From CAZQCV01 sp964591665 (GTDB lineage Bacteria; Patescibacteriota; Minisyncoccia; Phycocordibacterales; UBA9973), in contig CAZQCV010000002.1 in assembly GCA_964591665.1 (NCBI GenBank), positions 1 through 43,744 of the forward strand: a DNA stretch of 43,744 nucleotides, read 5' to 3'. Shown one piece after another: positions 15,359-22,152 of this stretch. Positions within the stretch are counted from its first letter, which is position 1. Every line of letters begins with the position of its first letter. The translations under genes were made by a program, and so were the position numbers. Under the pieces are notes generated by a model, which saw nothing but the letters and a program-made list of their open reading frames with translations, was not told where the DNA came from and searched no databases.

Positions 15359-17068
15359 TTACATCTTTTCTGGAATTTGTATTGCCAAGAGGTTGAGTCC
15401 ATTCTGCATAGTCTGATGGAAAGCCTGCACAATAGCGAGACGATGTTCGGTTTCTGTTTTATCAGTAGCGACAATAACCTGCTCAGATGCATAGTATTGG
15501 TTGAATAATCCAGCAAGTTCAGAAAGATAGGTCACAATATGATGTGGCTCGTAATCCTGAAGGGATCGTACTACAACCTCTGGGAATCGATAGAGGTAAC
15601 GTTCGAGCGCTGATGGTGTGATCGTTTCGTGCACTGTTGGAGTAAATCCTAAACCTTTTGCTTTTGAAAGGATAGTCGCTGCACGAACAGCTGCATATTG
15701 TAGATACGGACCAGAGTCACCTTCGAATGAAATAGACTTTTCAAAATCATAGACGATATCACTTCCGAGCGATGAACGAAGAATAGAATATTTAAGTGCA
15801 GCGATACCAACAATTTGTGCGATATGTTCTTTATCATCTGCAGAAAATTCACGATCTTTTATTTTTTCACGGACAACATCACACGAGTCTTCTATGAGTG
15901 ACTCACCTGTTACGACGTTTCCTTTTCGTGAAGACATCTTGCCACTTGCGAGTCGCATCATACCGTGCGTGACGTGCTTCATCCGTGTTGCATATTCGGG
16001 TTGTATTTGTTCAATCGCTTTTGTAACGACCTTCATATACTCTTTTTGCTCTACTGCGGTCGTCGTAATAGAAATATCTGGATTCTCTTTTTCAAACTTC
16101 GTCATCGTGAGACCAATTTCTTTTGTCTCGTACATCGGAAGTCCAAGGGAGCTTATGAACACACGAGTGTGAAGTTTCGGATCATATTTTTCTGCATGAA
16201 AGACAATCGCTCCATCTGATTCTTCAAATACGTTCGGTACATTATCCTGAACAATCTTTGTACCAACCGGAGCCATCTGACTCTCAAAAAAGTAATGGTT
16301 AAAAGACGTTCCAAGTTTTTTATAAATTATTTCAAATGCTTCAAGTGTAATAGCACGACCCCAGTCATAGAGCGCATTGATAGCTTCATCACTTCTGTCA
16401 TAAATTTTTCTATTAAGCGCATCTACTTCATCTTTTGTATTTTTTTCATCTTCATATAAACCTGATGCATATGAATAGCATTCACCGATATATTGCGCCT
16501 GAGCGCTGACATCGAGAGATTCATTTGGTTTACCTCGCTGCAAAATTCCCCAGATCGCCTTTGCAACATGTAGCCCAACATCACCCTGATAGTTTGCACG
16601 GATAGTGTTTGCACCAGAGAATTCTACAAGTCGAGAAACAGCTTCACCGATCGAGTTGCTCATCAAGTGCCCAATATGAAACGGCTTGAACGGATTCGGC
16701 TGTGTGTATTCAACCATAACCTTTTTATCAGCAAGTACGGTATTTGCACCCCAGCGTTGTTCTTGTGCAAGAATAGTTTTGAGTGATTCAGTATAAAAAG
16801 CAGGTGCAAGTGTAATATTTATAAATCCTGGACCAGCGACAGAGATGTCTGCAATAAGTGAATTATCTTTCTGTTTTAGATTCTGAATAATTGATTCTGC
16901 TAAAACCTTCGGATTTTTGCCTAGTTGCTTTGCATATGAGAGTGCAACATTCGTTGCGTAATCACCATGAGACAGTTCCGTCGGATGTTCGAGAATAACC
17001 TTTGGCGCATTAACACCTAGCTCTTTCAGAATCTCTTCTATTTCTTTTTGTAGCGTCTCACGAATCAT
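15359..17068 (-). CDS. argS: Arginyl-tRNA synthetase
   Basis: This class I enzyme charges tRNA-Arg and needs tRNA for activation. The 569-residue product has the HIGH motif (131-134, within NPFKPFHIGHLMSN), the IRANYQGDVGLHVAK motif, a KMSKS-like segment GKMSSRKGNVV, and the DALR anticodon domain at the end. Length is normal. I choose the ATG at 17068 (MIRETLQ) over a GTG five codons earlier because a -10 box TACTAT lies inside that extension, 6 nt before the ATG. The gene is alone in its unit, with a bidirectional terminator 2 nt after the stop. Confidence 0.97.
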   Translation of the reverse strand: MIRETLQKEIEEILKELGVNAPKVILEHPTELSHGDYATNVALSYAKQLGKNPKVLAESIIQNLKQKDNSLIADISVAGPGFINITLAPAFYTESLKTILAQEQRWGANTVLADKKVMVEYTQPNPFKPFHIGHLMSNSIGEAVSRLVEFSGANTIRANYQGDVGLHVAKAIWGILQRGKPNESLDVSAQAQYIGECYSYASGLYEDEKNTKDEVDALNRKIYDRSDEAINALYDWGRAITLEAFEIIYKKLGTSFNHYFFESQMAPVGTKIVQDNVPNVFEESDGAIVFHAEKYDPKLHTRVFISSLGLPMYETKEIGLTMTKFEKENPDISITTTAVEQKEYMKVVTKAIEQIQPEYATRMKHVTHGMMRLASGKMSSRKGNVVTGESLIEDSCDVVREKIKDREFSADDKEHIAQIVGIAALKYSILRSSLGSDIVYDFEKSISFEGDSGPYLQYAAVRAATILSKAKGLGFTPTVHETITPSALERYLYRFPEVVVRSLQDYEPHHIVTYLSELAGLFNQYYASEQVIVATDKTETEHRLAIVQAFHQTMQNGLNLLAIQIPEKM

Positions 17069-17074
17069 GGGTTT

Positions 17075-17103
17075 ATAGTACACAAATTAGTGCTTTTGGG
17101 CAA
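17075..17103 (-). promoter_or_regulatory. argS promoter (TTGCCC-17-TACTAT), leaderless
   Basis: On the minus strand TTGCCC (17098-17103) and TACTAT (17075-17080) are 17 bp apart, and the -10 ends 6 nt before the argS ATG. The -35 overlaps the end of dut. Confidence 0.6.
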
Positions 17104-17526
17104 TTAGAACTTTCCCGTACTTCCGAAACCACCAGCACCACGTTCGCTCTCCGAAAGTTCAGTAGCTTCTTCAAGTTCAGCAATCGCTACAGGAAGGATG
17201 ACAAGTTGACTTACCTTTGATCCTTTCTCTATGGTATATGGAGTATCTGAGAGATTTACGAGATGTGTATTGTATTCACCGCGGAATCCAGCATCGAAAA
17301 CACCACCCATAGTCTTTAGTCCTGCTTTTGATATGCTCGATTTATCCATGACAATTGCGGCATAACCTGTTGGGAACTCAAGCGCAAACCCGTGCATGAC
17401 AAAAAGGTGTTCACCTGGATTAATTACTTTTTCTTCAAGAGAGAAAAGATCCATGCCAACGTCACCTGGTAATGCATATTTTGGTAATTTTGCCTCTGGA
17501 TGTAGTTTTTTAATTTTGATGTGCAT
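17104..17526 (-). CDS. dut: dUTP diphosphatase
   Basis: dUTPase converts dUTP to dUMP, keeping uracil out of DNA and supplying the thymidylate precursor. The 140-residue product shows the trimeric-family motifs in order: GDVGMDLFS (motif 1), MDKSSISKAGLKT (motif 2), GGVFDAGFRGEYN (motif 3) and the C-terminal RGAGGFGSTGK (motif 5) that closes over the active site. I start at 17526 (MHIKIKKLHPEAKL), because longer frames would overlap the divergent gene and its promoter. A TATACT box ends 9 nt before this ATG, so the mRNA has little or no leader. It is followed by argS in the same direction. Confidence 0.96.
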   Translation of the reverse strand: MHIKIKKLHPEAKLPKYALPGDVGMDLFSLEEKVINPGEHLFVMHGFALEFPTGYAAIVMDKSSISKAGLKTMGGVFDAGFRGEYNTHLVNLSDTPYTIEKGSKVSQLVILPVAIAELEEATELSESERGAGGFGSTGKF

Positions 17527-17530
17527 TGTA

Positions 17531-17560
17531 GTGACAGTATAGCGCAAATAGGTATATAAT
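17531..17560 (+). promoter_or_regulatory. Promoter of the DUF2231 gene (GTGACA-18-TATAAT), leaderless
   Basis: GTGACA (17531-17536) and a consensus TATAAT (17555-17560) are 18 bp apart; the -10 ends 6 nt before the ATG at 17567. The interval also holds the dut -10 box on the other strand. Confidence 0.7.
17536..17541 (-). promoter_or_regulatory. dut -10 box TATACT, 9 nt before ATG
   Basis: The minus-strand box overlaps the -35 of the divergent DUF2231 promoter. The predicted start leaves at most 3 nt before the dut ATG. Confidence 0.6.
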
Positions 17561-17566
17561 AAAACT

Positions 17567-18085
17567 ATGCAAACATTACATCCTCTTTTGGTACATTTTC
17601 CAGTCGCCATGCTTAGTCTCTATGCAGTTGTAGAAATTGTATCGCGTATACCACTCTTCAAAAGATTTGATCTGACACTTACTAAAACAGTACTTATAAC
17701 CGTCGGCTTTATTGGCGGACTTATTGCGTCATCTTCTGGTGAAGCAATCGAGCATAACTTCAAAGGCATACGAGACCTTGTCGAAATGCACAGCACCTTT
17801 GCGACTGCGACAAATATCCTGGCTGGGATTATTTTTGTCATTTATGCAAAGATAGTATTCGGACCACTTTTTATAGAAAAATTAAAACCAGGTAAGTTAC
17901 AAACGATGAGTATGAAATCACTAGCCTTTTGGAATACCATACAAAGAAACTGGTTATTCATGGTAGTACTTGCACTTGCAGTTGCGACAACCATAACCAT
18001 CACGGGTGCACTTGGTGCAGTAATTGTCCACGGTCCAGAGGTAGATCCAGTCGTCAAAATGATTTACACAGCGCTGGTAAAATAA
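17567..18085 (+). CDS. DUF2231-family membrane protein
   Basis: The 172-residue product begins MQTLHPLLVHFPVAMLSLYA, the conserved HPLLVHFP signature of DUF2231. It has four likely transmembrane helices, at about 9-27, 41-57, 80-98 and 128-153, with a basic loop between the third and fourth. Members often occur beside haem or cytochrome genes in other bacteria, but no such neighbour exists here, and the function is unknown. It is a single-gene unit, divergent from dut and convergent with tmk. Confidence 0.82.
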   Translation: MQTLHPLLVHFPVAMLSLYAVVEIVSRIPLFKRFDLTLTKTVLITVGFIGGLIASSSGEAIEHNFKGIRDLVEMHSTFATATNILAGIIFVIYAKIVFGPLFIEKLKPGKLQTMSMKSLAFWNTIQRNWLFMVVLALAVATTITITGALGAVIVHGPEVDPVVKMIYTALVK

Positions 18086-18096
18086 AAATAATCTGT

Positions 18097-18128
18097 AAAA
18101 TAAAATGCCCGATCGGGCATTTTATTTT
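18097..18128. terminator. Bidirectional terminator, overlapping the tmk stop
   Basis: A perfect 32-bp palindrome (AAAATAAAATGCCCGA / TCGGGCATTTTATTTT) sits between the convergent DUF2231 and tmk genes. The tmk stop (18122-18124) is inside its right arm. Confidence 0.9.
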
Positions 18129-18808
18129 AGCTTGGTAACTTGTTCATATACTTTTTCATGAATTTCTTCACGAGATAAAATCTGTGCTTTTTTTGTACAA
18201 TCGATTTTTATGAAATACGGAAGTGTTTTAGAGAGCCATAGTGCTGACTCGCGAGAATTTTTTTGAAATGCAACGTCTACCTCGTGAACATCCTTTTTGC
18301 TTCCAGCGTAGTTTCTCTTTGCGGTTGCATTTCTCTCTTTCATCATCTTTTGGGAAACTTCAAAAGGGACAGAAAGATACAGCACCACATCTGGTCTAGG
18401 AATACCGAAAACTTTATGCTCCATCTCGTCTAACCACTTTAAGAATTCTTTGCGTTTTTTTGTATCTTTAATCTTACCTCCTTGATGAATTTGATTGGCA
18501 GAAACATATCTATTAGCAATTACCACGTAGCCTTTTTTAATCCAAGATTCTATTTGATCTTTTGATTCGAAACGATCAGCAGCATAGAGTACAGATGCAA
18601 TTTTCGGATGTACATTGATAAAATTATAGTACTGCTCAGTGAGACAATGGCCAATAAATTTCCCGAAGAAATTTTTATAGTACTCAGGAAAATCAACCAG
18701 TTTCACCGTCTTCCCTTCTTTTTTGAGTCGTGCTGCAAGAAGCGCAACCTGCGTTGCCTTTCCGCTACCATCGGTTCCATCTATTACGATAAATTTTCCT
18801 TTTTTCAT
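18122..18808 (-). CDS. tmk: Thymidylate kinase
   Basis: dTMP kinase makes dTDP from dTMP on the way to dTTP. The 228-residue product has the P-loop GTDGSGKAT (11-19), a DFPEYY segment, the DR motif in YAADRFESK, the VVIANRYVSANQ region and a LID-like segment rich in Lys/Arg. The Ser/Thr after the P-loop Lys is Ala18, with Thr one place later. I start at 18808 (MKKGKFIVIDG); a longer frame from 18913 adds an improbable hydrophobic leader that crosses the promoter. A TATACT box lies 7 nt before the ATG. Together with dut it forms the dTTP branch. Confidence 0.93.
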   Translation of the reverse strand: MKKGKFIVIDGTDGSGKATQVALLAARLKKEGKTVKLVDFPEYYKNFFGKFIGHCLTEQYYNFINVHPKIASVLYAADRFESKDQIESWIKKGYVVIANRYVSANQIHQGGKIKDTKKRKEFLKWLDEMEHKVFGIPRPDVVLYLSVPFEVSQKMMKERNATAKRNYAGSKKDVHEVDVAFQKNSRESALWLSKTLPYFIKIDCTKKAQILSREEIHEKVYEQVTKLK

Positions 18809-18815
18809 ACACTGA

Positions 18816-18821
18816 AGTATA
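18816..18821 (-). promoter_or_regulatory. tmk -10 box TATACT, 7 nt before ATG (leaderless)
   Basis: The minus-strand TATACT ends 7 nt before the tmk ATG at 18808. No good -35 is seen 16-18 bp upstream. Confidence 0.6.
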
Positions 18822-18845
18822 TCAAAAAGCATGCAGTGTATGTAT

Positions 18846-18874
18846 TTGACATATATATAAAAGCTATGTAATGT
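18846..18874 (+). promoter_or_regulatory. Promoter of the UVR-motif gene (TTGACA-17-TAATGT)
   Basis: TTGACA (18846-18851), 17 bp, then TAATGT (18869-18874). The leader to the ATG at 18896 is about 14 nt. The same TAATGT -10 occurs before pyrE-pyrF. Confidence 0.7.
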
Positions 18875-18895
18875 ATAAGTAATAAAAACATTGAC

Positions 18896-19372
18896 ATGGC
18901 AATAATAGGACAAATAAAAGGCTACGACAGTGAAGACTGTATGAAAAATATGTCTGTAGGATCTTCAGGATTCATGGATGCTGAAGAAATTTTAACTACA
19001 TATAAAGGAGTGTTTATTGCTCTTTATAACGAGATTTTACAAGAAGATGATTTAAAAGAGCACCATCTCGACTATGAAGATGTGGTAAAAATAACAAGAA
19101 TAGGGCCGGGTTTGACTGAAAATGATTTTGAGTTAGATTTTAGTCAATGCACCACACCATTTTGTATAGAAAGTTTTGCACATGGTAAAAATGAATTCTC
19201 CTGGGAAGAACATATTGTATTTAAAAATGGATTAACTATTGTTAAAGTAGAGGAAATTGAAGCAAACACAACTCCTTTATCTTTAGAAGAACAATTAAAA
19301 GAAGCCGAAAAGAATCAGGATTACGAACAAGCACAGATAATAAGAGATAGAATAGAAAAAGGAGAGAAATAA
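18896..19372 (+). CDS. UVR-motif protein of unknown function
   Basis: The 158-residue product ends in a clear UVR motif, LEEQLKEAEKNQDYEQAQII (about 129-148) followed by RDRIEK. This helical hairpin joins UvrB to UvrC and also occurs in ClpC-adaptor proteins such as McsA. The first 120 residues form a compact acidic domain of unknown family, with only two scattered cysteines (about residues 86 and 91) besides one near the start. It therefore lacks the zinc-ribbon pattern of McsA. It is a single-gene unit with a strong promoter and terminator. A protein-protein interaction or adaptor role is inference. Confidence 0.7.
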   Translation: MAIIGQIKGYDSEDCMKNMSVGSSGFMDAEEILTTYKGVFIALYNEILQEDDLKEHHLDYEDVVKITRIGPGLTENDFELDFSQCTTPFCIESFAHGKNEFSWEEHIVFKNGLTIVKVEEIEANTTPLSLEEQLKEAEKNQDYEQAQIIRDRIEKGEK

Positions 19373-19393
19373 TTTTCTTTATCTGAATAATAT

Positions 19394-19421
19394 AGTGTTG
19401 GTACTTTGCCAACACTTTTTT
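19394..19421 (+). terminator. Terminator of the UVR-motif gene
   Basis: AGTGTTGG pairs with CCAACACT around a 7-nt loop, followed by five T. It lies just before the stop of the convergent Nudix gene. Confidence 0.85.
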
Positions 19422-19423
19422 AT

Positions 19424-19825
19424 TTACAAAAAATTTTGGTTTTCTAACACTTCTTTAAAATAAGCATCAAGCGCGTCTGTTTCGTTTAGTTCTTGTCGAC
19501 TAAACCATTTGTATTCTGTATTTTCTTCATCAAGAACTATATCACCCCGTGCTTCACCAATATACGTAAGTCTCACCACATGTTTATCAGATTTCAGAAT
19601 ATCCTGTGCAGCGATTAGTTTCGGTTCACCTACAAGCTCAAGTTTTGTTTCTTCAAAAATTTCTCGTTTTAAATTTTTGAGTAGCGGTGTGCCTGGTTCT
19701 ATACGTCCACCCACCATGTCCCACATCGCACCAACTTCTGGATATTTTTCAGATGAACGTCGAACAAGAAGATACTTGCTTTCTTTGTTTTTGAGTAGAA
19801 TTTTTACACCGACTTGAAGTTGCAT
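19424..19825 (-). CDS. Nudix hydrolase, cotranscribed with glyA
   Basis: The 133-residue product has a Nudix box GGRIEPGTPLLKNLKREIFE (about 39-58) continuing as ETKLEL. The first consensus Glu is Thr, while the REUXEE metal-binding core is intact. The N-terminus (VGVKILLKNKESKYLLVRR) and the ...YKWFSRQEL segment are typical for MutT/NUDT-like house-cleaning enzymes. The substrate is unknown. It starts 2 nt after the glyA stop, so the two genes form one unit. Confidence 0.88.
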   Translation of the reverse strand: MQLQVGVKILLKNKESKYLLVRRSSEKYPEVGAMWDMVGGRIEPGTPLLKNLKREIFEETKLELVGEPKLIAAQDILKSDKHVVRLTYIGEARGDIVLDEENTEYKWFSRQELNETDALDAYFKEVLENQNFL

Positions 19826-19827
19826 GA

Positions 19828-21006
19828 TTACTTTTTCCCTCGCAATACCTTATCTATTTTCTTCGCAATAATAATCATATCTTTTTCTTTTTTACCACGA
19901 GTTGTTTCTGCTGGAGTACCTATGCGAATACCAGACGGGTCCATAACACCACGTGGATCTTGCGGAATCGTATTCATATTTACGATAATCCCTGCTTTTT
20001 CGAGACGGCGACTTGCTTCTGCCCCACTGACACCAGCACCGTTCATCCATGTGTCGACGAGTAGCAGGTGCGAATCAGTTCCACCAGAGACAATTCTCCA
20101 GCCGAGTTTTTGCAACTCTTTACCAAGTGTTTGTGCATTTTTTATAACCTGTTTAGCATATTTTTTGTATGCTGGACTCATTGCTTCTTTGAGTGCGACT
20201 GCAACACCTGCAATATTATTTTCGTGTGGACCACCTTGGAGACCTGGGATGATCGTCTTGTCGATTTTTTTATCAAATTCTCGTGAATCTTTTCGCACAA
20301 AGATCATCGCCTGGCGTGGACCACGCAGTGTTTTGTGTGTTGTTGTCGTAACCACATCAGCATATGTAAATGGTGTCGGGTACGCTTCACCAGCAACAAG
20401 TCCAGCAAAGTGTGACATATCTACCATAAGTATCGCACCAGAAGCATCAGCGATCTCACGGAATTTTTTGAAATCTACGACTCGTGGATACGCAGTAAAT
20501 CCAGCAACGATGATATCTGGTTTTTCTGCTAGAGCAATTTTTTTGAGTGCATCATAATCCAACATCTCTGTTTTTGGATCAACCTCAAACGGTACTTGCT
20601 TCCAAAACTTGCCCGTCATAGAAACCGGCTGTCCGTGTGTAAGGTGACCACCAGATGAAAGTTTCATTCCCATAATTTTTCCTCCAAGTGGAATAAGTGC
20701 AGAGTATACAGCGAGGTTTGCAGGTGACCCTGATAATGGCTGTGCGTTCACATGCCATTTTGTATTACTGAGTTTAAAAAGTTTGAGTGCGCGTTCGATA
20801 GTAAGCGATTCAACTTTATCGATGACTTCATTACCACCATAATACCGCTTGCCAGGATATCCTTCGGCATATTTGTTGGTAAGTTTTGAGCCGAGTGCCT
20901 TGAGTACATCATCAGAAACATAATTCTCAGAAGCGATCAAATTAATAACACTTTTTTGACGTTTGTCTTCGGCTTTGATAAGTTTTTCGATTTGTTTATC
21001 TTTCAT
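19828..21006 (-). CDS. glyA: Serine hydroxymethyltransferase
   Basis: This PLP enzyme interconverts serine and glycine and produces methylene-tetrahydrofolate. The 392-residue product has the PLP-lysine motif TTTTHKTLRGPRQA, the ASENYVSDDV start, the GYPGKRYYGG segment and LQGGPHEN. It is slightly shorter at the C-terminus than the E. coli enzyme (417 residues). It may supply glycine for GlyRS and one-carbon units for purine and thymidylate synthesis, which fits other genes here. The -10 TATACT lies 6 nt before the ATG (leaderless), with its -35 in the rpsG terminator tail. Confidence 0.97.
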   Translation of the reverse strand: MKDKQIEKLIKAEDKRQKSVINLIASENYVSDDVLKALGSKLTNKYAEGYPGKRYYGGNEVIDKVESLTIERALKLFKLSNTKWHVNAQPLSGSPANLAVYSALIPLGGKIMGMKLSSGGHLTHGQPVSMTGKFWKQVPFEVDPKTEMLDYDALKKIALAEKPDIIVAGFTAYPRVVDFKKFREIADASGAILMVDMSHFAGLVAGEAYPTPFTYADVVTTTTHKTLRGPRQAMIFVRKDSREFDKKIDKTIIPGLQGGPHENNIAGVAVALKEAMSPAYKKYAKQVIKNAQTLGKELQKLGWRIVSGGTDSHLLLVDTWMNGAGVSGAEASRRLEKAGIIVNMNTIPQDPRGVMDPSGIRIGTPAETTRGKKEKDMIIIAKKIDKVLRGKK

Positions 21007-21012
21007 GAGTAC

Positions 21013-21041
21013 AGTATATCAGACCCAAGAGCTAAAACAAA
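21013..21041 (-). promoter_or_regulatory. glyA promoter (TTTGTT-17-TATACT), leaderless
   Basis: TATACT (21013-21018) ends 6 nt before the glyA ATG. The -35 TTTGTT (21036-21041), 17 bp away, is the T-tail of the upstream rpsG terminator. Confidence 0.6.
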
Positions 21042-21064
21042 AACGCCTTTCGGCGCTTTGTTTT
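21034..21064 (-). terminator. rpsL-rpsG terminator
   Basis: On the minus strand CGCC-GAAA-GGCG forms the core with a GNRA loop, extended by A-rich and T-rich arms, about 20 nt after the rpsG stop. Confidence 0.85.
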
Positions 21065-21083
21065 TGAATTATTATGTTTGATT

Positions 21084-21554
21084 CTACCAAGCAAAGTGAG
21101 CGAACGCTTTGTTTGATTCTGCCATTTTGTGTGTATCTTCGCGTTTCTTTACAGCTGAACCTTCACCCTTAGAGGCTGCAATAAGTTCATCTGCGAGCTT
21201 TTCGTGTGTCGGTCGGCCTTTACCACTTCGAGCTGCTGCTGCAATCCAACGAATAGCAAGCGACTGGCGACGTTCTGGGCGAACTTCACGAGGTACCTGG
21301 TAGTTTGCACCACCAATACGTCGTGAGCGAACTTCCATGAGTGGACTCGCATTTTTAAGTGCGAGTTCGAAAACTTCAAGAGGATTTTCTACGTTCATCT
21401 TTTCTTTGATAAGATCAAGTGCTCCGTAGACAATTTTTCGAGAGGTTTCTTTTTTACCATCCCACATCATGTAGTTGATAAACTTTGCAAGCTTATCAGA
21501 ACCATACACAATATCTGGAGATGGAATATTTCGGTTTGTTACTTTGTGTCGCAT
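21084..21554 (-). CDS. rpsG: Ribosomal protein S7
   Basis: S7 starts assembly of the 30S head by binding the 3' domain of 16S rRNA and contacts mRNA at the E site. The 156-residue product has normal length with the usual MRHKVTNRNIPSPDIVYGS start, GGANYQVPREVRPERRQSLA segment and AFAHFAW end. It starts 3 nt after the rpsL stop, preserving the rpsL-rpsG pair, but fusA does not follow as it does in most bacteria. Confidence 0.98.
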   Translation of the reverse strand: MRHKVTNRNIPSPDIVYGSDKLAKFINYMMWDGKKETSRKIVYGALDLIKEKMNVENPLEVFELALKNASPLMEVRSRRIGGANYQVPREVRPERRQSLAIRWIAAAARSGKGRPTHEKLADELIAASKGEGSAVKKREDTHKMAESNKAFAHFAW

Positions 21555-21557
21555 AAA

Positions 21558-22001
21558 CTATTTTTTCTTACCAGCTGGAGCTGCTGCACCTGCTTTTGGA
21601 CGCTTATTACCATAAAGTGAACGACCTTTACGACGTTTTTCAACACCAGAGGCATCGAGACGTCCACGAACAATGTGATATCGTACTCCGATCAAGTCTT
21701 TCACACGACCACCGCGGAGCATCACCACTGAGTGTTCTTGGAGATTGTGACCCATACCTGGAATATATGCTGTTACTTCCATACCATTTGAAAGACGAAC
21801 ACGAGCGATTTTTCGAAGCGCTGAGTTTGGTTTCTTTGGAGTGGTAGTAGTTACTTTTGTACAAACACCACGCTTAAATGGAGAAGGATAGAAAATCGGT
21901 TTGTTATGAATCGTGTTAAATCCACGAGCCATAGCAACTGATTTTGATTTTTTCACCACAGCTTTTCGTGGTTTGCGAACCAATTGACTAATTGTTGGCA
22001 T
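21558..22001 (-). CDS. rpsL: Ribosomal protein S12 with an N-terminal-region insertion
   Basis: S12 lies at the decoding centre and affects fidelity. The 147-residue product contains PKKPNSALRK (55-64), HNLQEHSV (85-92) and GGRVKDL (97-103), so the family is certain. Compared with E. coli S12, about 14 extra residues lie before KRGVC (segment about 18-42, AMARGFNTIHNKPIFYPSPF). The normally conserved Pro after KDL is Ile104, and the usual GEGHNLQ reads GMGHNLQ. These positions face the decoding site, where changes alter streptomycin response in other bacteria. The C-terminus has an Ala/Lys-rich extension. It has a strong promoter and an 88-nt leader containing a hairpin. Confidence 0.98.
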   Translation of the reverse strand: MPTISQLVRKPRKAVVKKSKSVAMARGFNTIHNKPIFYPSPFKRGVCTKVTTTTPKKPNSALRKIARVRLSNGMEVTAYIPGMGHNLQEHSVVMLRGGRVKDLIGVRYHIVRGRLDASGVEKRRKGRSLYGNKRPKAGAAAPAGKKK

Positions 22002-22049
22002 GTATTAAATAAATTTTACTAAGGAAATAAAGCAACTCGGGCAAAAGAT

Positions 22050-22080
22050 CCTATAAAAGAGTTCAGACTGCTCTTTTAGG
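22050..22080 (-). promoter_or_regulatory. Hairpin in the rpsL leader
   Basis: CCTAAAAGAG pairs with CTCTTT and TAGG, with a 2-nt bulge, around a 9-nt loop in the rpsL-rpsG 5' leader. It could be a control site for the operon (for example binding by a ribosomal protein), but it does not match a known S7 or S12 site that I can recognise. Confidence 0.4.
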
Positions 22081-22093
22081 TTTGCTGCCATAA

Positions 22094-22121
22094 AGTATAG
22101 CACAATAATGAATAAAAGCAA
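22094..22121 (-). promoter_or_regulatory. rpsL promoter (TTGCTT-16-TATACT), -35 inside a terminator
   Basis: TTGCTT (22116-22121) and TATACT (22094-22099) are 16 bp apart on the minus strand. The -35 is the left edge (on the minus strand, the 3' end) of the terminator hairpin of the preceding gene. Confidence 0.75.
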
Positions 22122-22149
22122 GACCTCACTGATCAGTGAGGTCTTGCTT
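22116..22149 (-). terminator. Terminator of the Thr/Gly-rich surface protein gene
   Basis: A perfect 15-bp stem (AAGCAAGACCTCACT / AGTGAGGTCTTGCTT) with a GATC loop follows the stop at 22153, with TTTTATT next on the minus strand. Confidence 0.92.
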
Positions 22150-22152
22150 AAA

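Noticed and set aside
15178..15516. Minus-strand open frame overlapping the 3' end of argS and the small protein gene
   Set aside because: It overlaps argS in another frame and crosses the terminator; its composition is not protein-like.
18809..18913. Longer tmk frame
   Set aside because: The extension covers the -10 box and encodes a Tyr/Ile-rich stretch foreign to thymidylate kinases.
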